Positions 6,403 through 7,586 of a DNA stretch of 7,586 nt are shown piece by piece. The DNA comes from Opitutales bacterium. GTDB taxonomy: Bacteria; Verrucomicrobiota; Verrucomicrobiia; Opitutales; UBA9783. The notes beneath the pieces are model-generated. The model was not told the origin of the DNA. It saw nothing but the letters and a program-made list of their open reading frames with translations, and made no database searches. Each line of letters starts with the position of its first letter. The first letter of the stretch is position 1. The stretch lies in NCBI GenBank assembly GCA_017479315.1, contig JAFVCI010000055.1, positions 1-7,586 of the forward strand. The letters run 5' to 3'. The position numbers were made by a program, and so were the translations under genes.

Positions 6403-6738
6403 TTACGGCACGGGATCCCAACCGCCGCGACCCAACGGCTGACAACGCAACAAACGCTTTGCAATCAAAAAGCACGCCATCGGCAAATGATGCTTTCTCA
6501 AACACCCCAGCGCATACTCGGAACAGGTCGGGCGAAATCGACACTCGCATTGCAAACCGAAGGTAATTCTCAATGCGTACTGCAACGGCGACAGAAATTT
6601 CTTATACACCTGCACCGCAACACACAGCCAAAACGTCAAGAACCGCTCCGCGGAACACAACGCGAACCTCGAAGGCACCTTAACCCAACGCCAAATATCC
6701 GACGACCGAAACACACCTGCTCCATCTTTTGTGTACAT
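6403..6738 (-). CDS. yidD: Membrane protein insertion efficiency factor YidD (start uncertain)
   Basis: YidD is a small membrane-associated protein encoded between rnpA and yidC in many bacteria, and it helps membrane protein insertion. The C-terminal 68 residues are unmistakable: 'VYKKFLSPL', 'CRFRPTCSEYA', 'KRLLRCQPLGRGGWDPVP'. The preceding 'FLTFWLCVAVQ' would form the usual amphipathic N-terminal helix. The family is normally 70-90 residues, and the ATG used here (6738) gives 111. The reading frame stays open up to a TTG at 6807 (134 residues). A GTG at 6681 would give 92 residues, closest to the family length. A CTG at 6750 is the only candidate preceded at normal distance by a strong GGAGG (6756-6760). 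The start is therefore unresolved, though the gene itself is certain. Confidence 0.9.
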   Translation of the reverse strand: MYTKDGAGVFRSSDIWRWVKVPSRFALCSAERFLTFWLCVAVQVYKKFLSPLQYALRITFGLQCECRFRPTCSEYALGCLRKHHLPMACFLIAKRLLRCQPLGRGGWDPVP

Positions 6739-6913
6739 CCGACTTTTCAGTGTATCCTCCGCTTTTTTACCCGCATTACGGAAACAAAACCAACCGTCGT
6801 CCCTCAAGATACAACATCACACCCCGGCGAACTCGCGCCATACACATTACACTCGAAGCAATAAATCGCGGAAGTTTTCGCATACAACGGCACTTTCTTG
6901 CACATCCAAACAT
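6739..6913 (-). other. Spacer between rnpA and the yidD coding core
   Basis: These 175 bases separate the rnpA stop from the ATG chosen for yidD. The high-coordinate part contains a 45-codon open frame starting ATG immediately after the rnpA stop (6776-6913), in the same frame as rnpA. The low-coordinate part is open in the yidD frame and carries GGAGG at 6756-6760. I see no promoter, hairpin terminator or RNA gene here. Confidence 0.5.
6776..6913 (-). CDS. Possible 45-residue ORF directly after rnpA (doubtful)
   Basis: An open frame begins with ATG immediately after the rnpA TAA (TAAATG) and runs 45 codons to a TAA at 6776-6778. The predicted peptide begins 'MFGCARKCRCMRKLPRF', is basic and Cys/Met-rich, and matches no family I recognise. 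It lies in the same frame as rnpA, so read-through of the rnpA stop would append it to RnpA. It has no clear ribosome binding site and overlaps the longest possible yidD start by 32 bases. It is probably non-coding. Confidence 0.12.
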   Translation of the reverse strand: MFGCARKCRCMRKLPRFIASSVMCMARVRRGVMLYLEGRRLVLFP

Positions 6914-7327
6914 TTAACAAACCGCATCTGATTCAGTCCCCGCCTGTTTTGATACCGCCTCCGAACGCACACGTTTCCGAATATCCTCCATAAGAAGCCT
7001 TCGAAGTTTCTCCAAACCCTCACACACGCGCACCTGCAATTCCGCAAAAGACCACTGCGCCGCCTGCGGTTGCGTCGCGATCCATACCACGTCACACGGA
7101 ACAGGTACTTTTTCACGAAACAGCTCAAAGAACGTACGCATGCGCCGCTTAAAGCGATTGCGAACGACTGCCGAACCGATTTTGCGCGAAGCCACAATAC
7201 CCATGCGATGGGTTTCGGAAGCAAACGGTCGACCGTACACCACAAGTCCCTGCAAACGAACTTTCACGCCATCGCGATACAACGCACGAAAATCATTATT
7301 TCTCCGCAGTCGTTGCTCCCGTTTCAC
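6914..7327 (-). CDS. rnpA: Ribonuclease P protein component
   Basis: RnpA is the protein subunit of RNase P; it binds the 5' leader of precursor tRNAs and assists the catalytic RNA in removing it. The 137-residue protein (E. coli 119) begins with the characteristic 'RLRRNNDFRALYRDG' (6-20). It contains 'RMGIVASRKIGSAVVRNRFKRR' (41-62), which includes the RNR-motif helix that binds RNase P RNA. The C-terminus is extended by about 20 residues of low conservation ('SEAVSKQAGTESDAVC'). The start is a GTG at 7327, chosen because it gives the usual distance to the 'RL+...DF' motif. An overlapping ATG two bases upstream is out of frame. The gene starts six bases after the rpmH stop, the near-universal rpmH-rnpA pairing, so the two are surely co-transcribed. 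The ribosome binding site is weak. Confidence 0.96.
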   Translation of the reverse strand: MKREQRLRRNNDFRALYRDGVKVRLQGLVVYGRPFASETHRMGIVASRKIGSAVVRNRFKRRMRTFFELFREKVPVPCDVVWIATQPQAAQWSFAELQVRVCEGLEKLRRLLMEDIRKRVRSEAVSKQAGTESDAVC

Positions 7328-7333
7328 ACATTT

Positions 7334-7471
7334 TTATACCTGCGTCAACTTGCGGCGACCTTTGCGACGACGCGCATTGATCACGGAACGACCGCCTTTG
7401 GTCGCCATCCGCGCCCGAAATCCGCACATGCGCACGCGTTTCAGTTTCGATGGATGATACGTTGGTTGCAT
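7334..7471 (-). CDS. rpmH: 50S ribosomal protein L34
   Basis: L34 is a small, very basic protein of the large ribosomal subunit. Translation from the ATG at 7471 gives 45 residues, 'MQPTYHPSKLKRVRMCGFRA' followed by 'RMATKGGRSVINARRRKGRR' and 'KLTQV'. This fits the family pattern (TxxPSxxKRxRxxGFRxRMxTxxGRxVxxxRRxKGR) and length (44-47). rnpA follows after six bases. No Shine-Dalgarno sequence is visible before the ATG. Expression is probably driven from the upstream region that continues beyond the window edge. Confidence 0.98.
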   Translation of the reverse strand: MQPTYHPSKLKRVRMCGFRARMATKGGRSVINARRRKGRRKLTQV

Positions 7472-7586
7472 AGTAGCTTCACTGTCAAAAAAATTCGGCG
7501 TTCACGCAAGCTCAATTTCAACCTTTTGTTCGTCAATATCCTTTATAAAAAACCATGCCAACCGCCTGCGACAAAAGAAAAAGCGA
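7472..7586 (-). promoter_or_regulatory. Upstream region of the rpmH-rnpA-yidD-yidC-yebC cluster
   Basis: These 115 bases precede rpmH on the minus strand and are cut by the window edge. They hold -10-like and -35-like fragments: TATAAA at 7542-7547, TTGACG at 7531-7536 and TTGACA at 7483-7488. None forms a well-spaced pair in the right direction; TTGACA in particular would place its -10 inside rpmH. The promoter of the cluster may lie here or outside the window. No DnaA box of the TTATCCACA type is seen, although rpmH is often next to dnaA and the origin. Confidence 0.3.

Noticed and set aside
6411..6420. GGGATCCC palindrome at the yidD end, near the yidC start.
   Set aside because: It lies within yidD coding sequence and encodes part of the conserved 'GGWDPVP' end, so it needs no other explanation.
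6847..7245. Minus-strand open frame of 132 codons overlapping rnpA in another frame.
   Set aside because: It is a shadow of rnpA: rich in Arg, Cys and Trp, with no family resemblance, while the rnpA frame is clearly conserved.
7490..7510. GCGT/ACGC inverted repeat followed by a T-run upstream of rpmH, considered as a terminator of a gene beyond the window.
   Set aside because: The loop would be two bases, too small to form, and the stem is only four pairs.
7472..7586. Search for an origin of replication or DnaA boxes beside rpmH.
   Set aside because: No TTATCCACA-like boxes or repeated motifs are visible in the 115 bases available, and the region is cut by the window edge.

Overview
Every gene that can be supported in this window lies on the minus strand. 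In the direction of transcription (high to low coordinates) the order is rpmH, rnpA, yidD, yidC, yebC, an FkbM-type methyltransferase gene, thrS, thyA, and the start of folA, which runs off the left edge. The sequence looks like a bacterial chromosome from a Gram-negative lineage: YidC has the large periplasmic domain found in organisms with an outer membrane. Together with a ThrS that lacks the N-terminal TGS domain, a 'MDKKN'-type YidC start and the general character of the YebC and ThrS sequences, this suggests Verrucomicrobiota, perhaps the Opitutae. That placement is recalled from family resemblance and was not tested by a search (about 50% confidence).

Region by region. Positions 6403-7471 hold the conserved rpmH-rnpA-yidD block: ribosomal protein L34, the RNase P protein and the membrane-insertion factor YidD. 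Positions 4705-6399 hold the membrane protein insertase YidC. Positions 3958-4701 hold YebC, separated from yidC by 3 bases. These genes are tightly packed (gaps of 6, 3 and 3 bases, plus one gap of about 100-175 bases before yidD whose size depends on the uncertain yidD start) and are probably one transcription unit linking ribosome and tRNA maturation with membrane protein biogenesis. Positions 2988-3890 hold a distinctly AT-richer FkbM-family methyltransferase gene between the two housekeeping blocks, probably an acquired or lineage-specific insert. Positions 926-2872 hold threonyl-tRNA synthetase, followed by thyA (its start overlaps the end of thrS by 38 bases) and folA (coupled to thyA by a TAATG overlap). 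ThyA makes dTMP and dihydrofolate, and FolA recycles the dihydrofolate, so the thyA-folA pair is a functional unit.

Regulation. A good sigma-70-like promoter (TTGACT, 19 bases, TATAAT) lies directly against the thrS start codon, predicting a leaderless or almost leaderless mRNA. A second candidate (TTGGCA, 17 bases, TATAAG) sits equally close to the methyltransferase start. Only folA has a clear Shine-Dalgarno sequence at a normal distance from its start. I found no convincing rho-independent terminator, RNA gene, insertion sequence or CRISPR array. No gene-free stretch exceeds 300 bases.

I see no obvious undescribed multi-gene system. The points most worth a second look are the leaderless-type thrS promoter, the inserted methyltransferase gene, the thrS/thyA overlap and the unresolved start of yidD.
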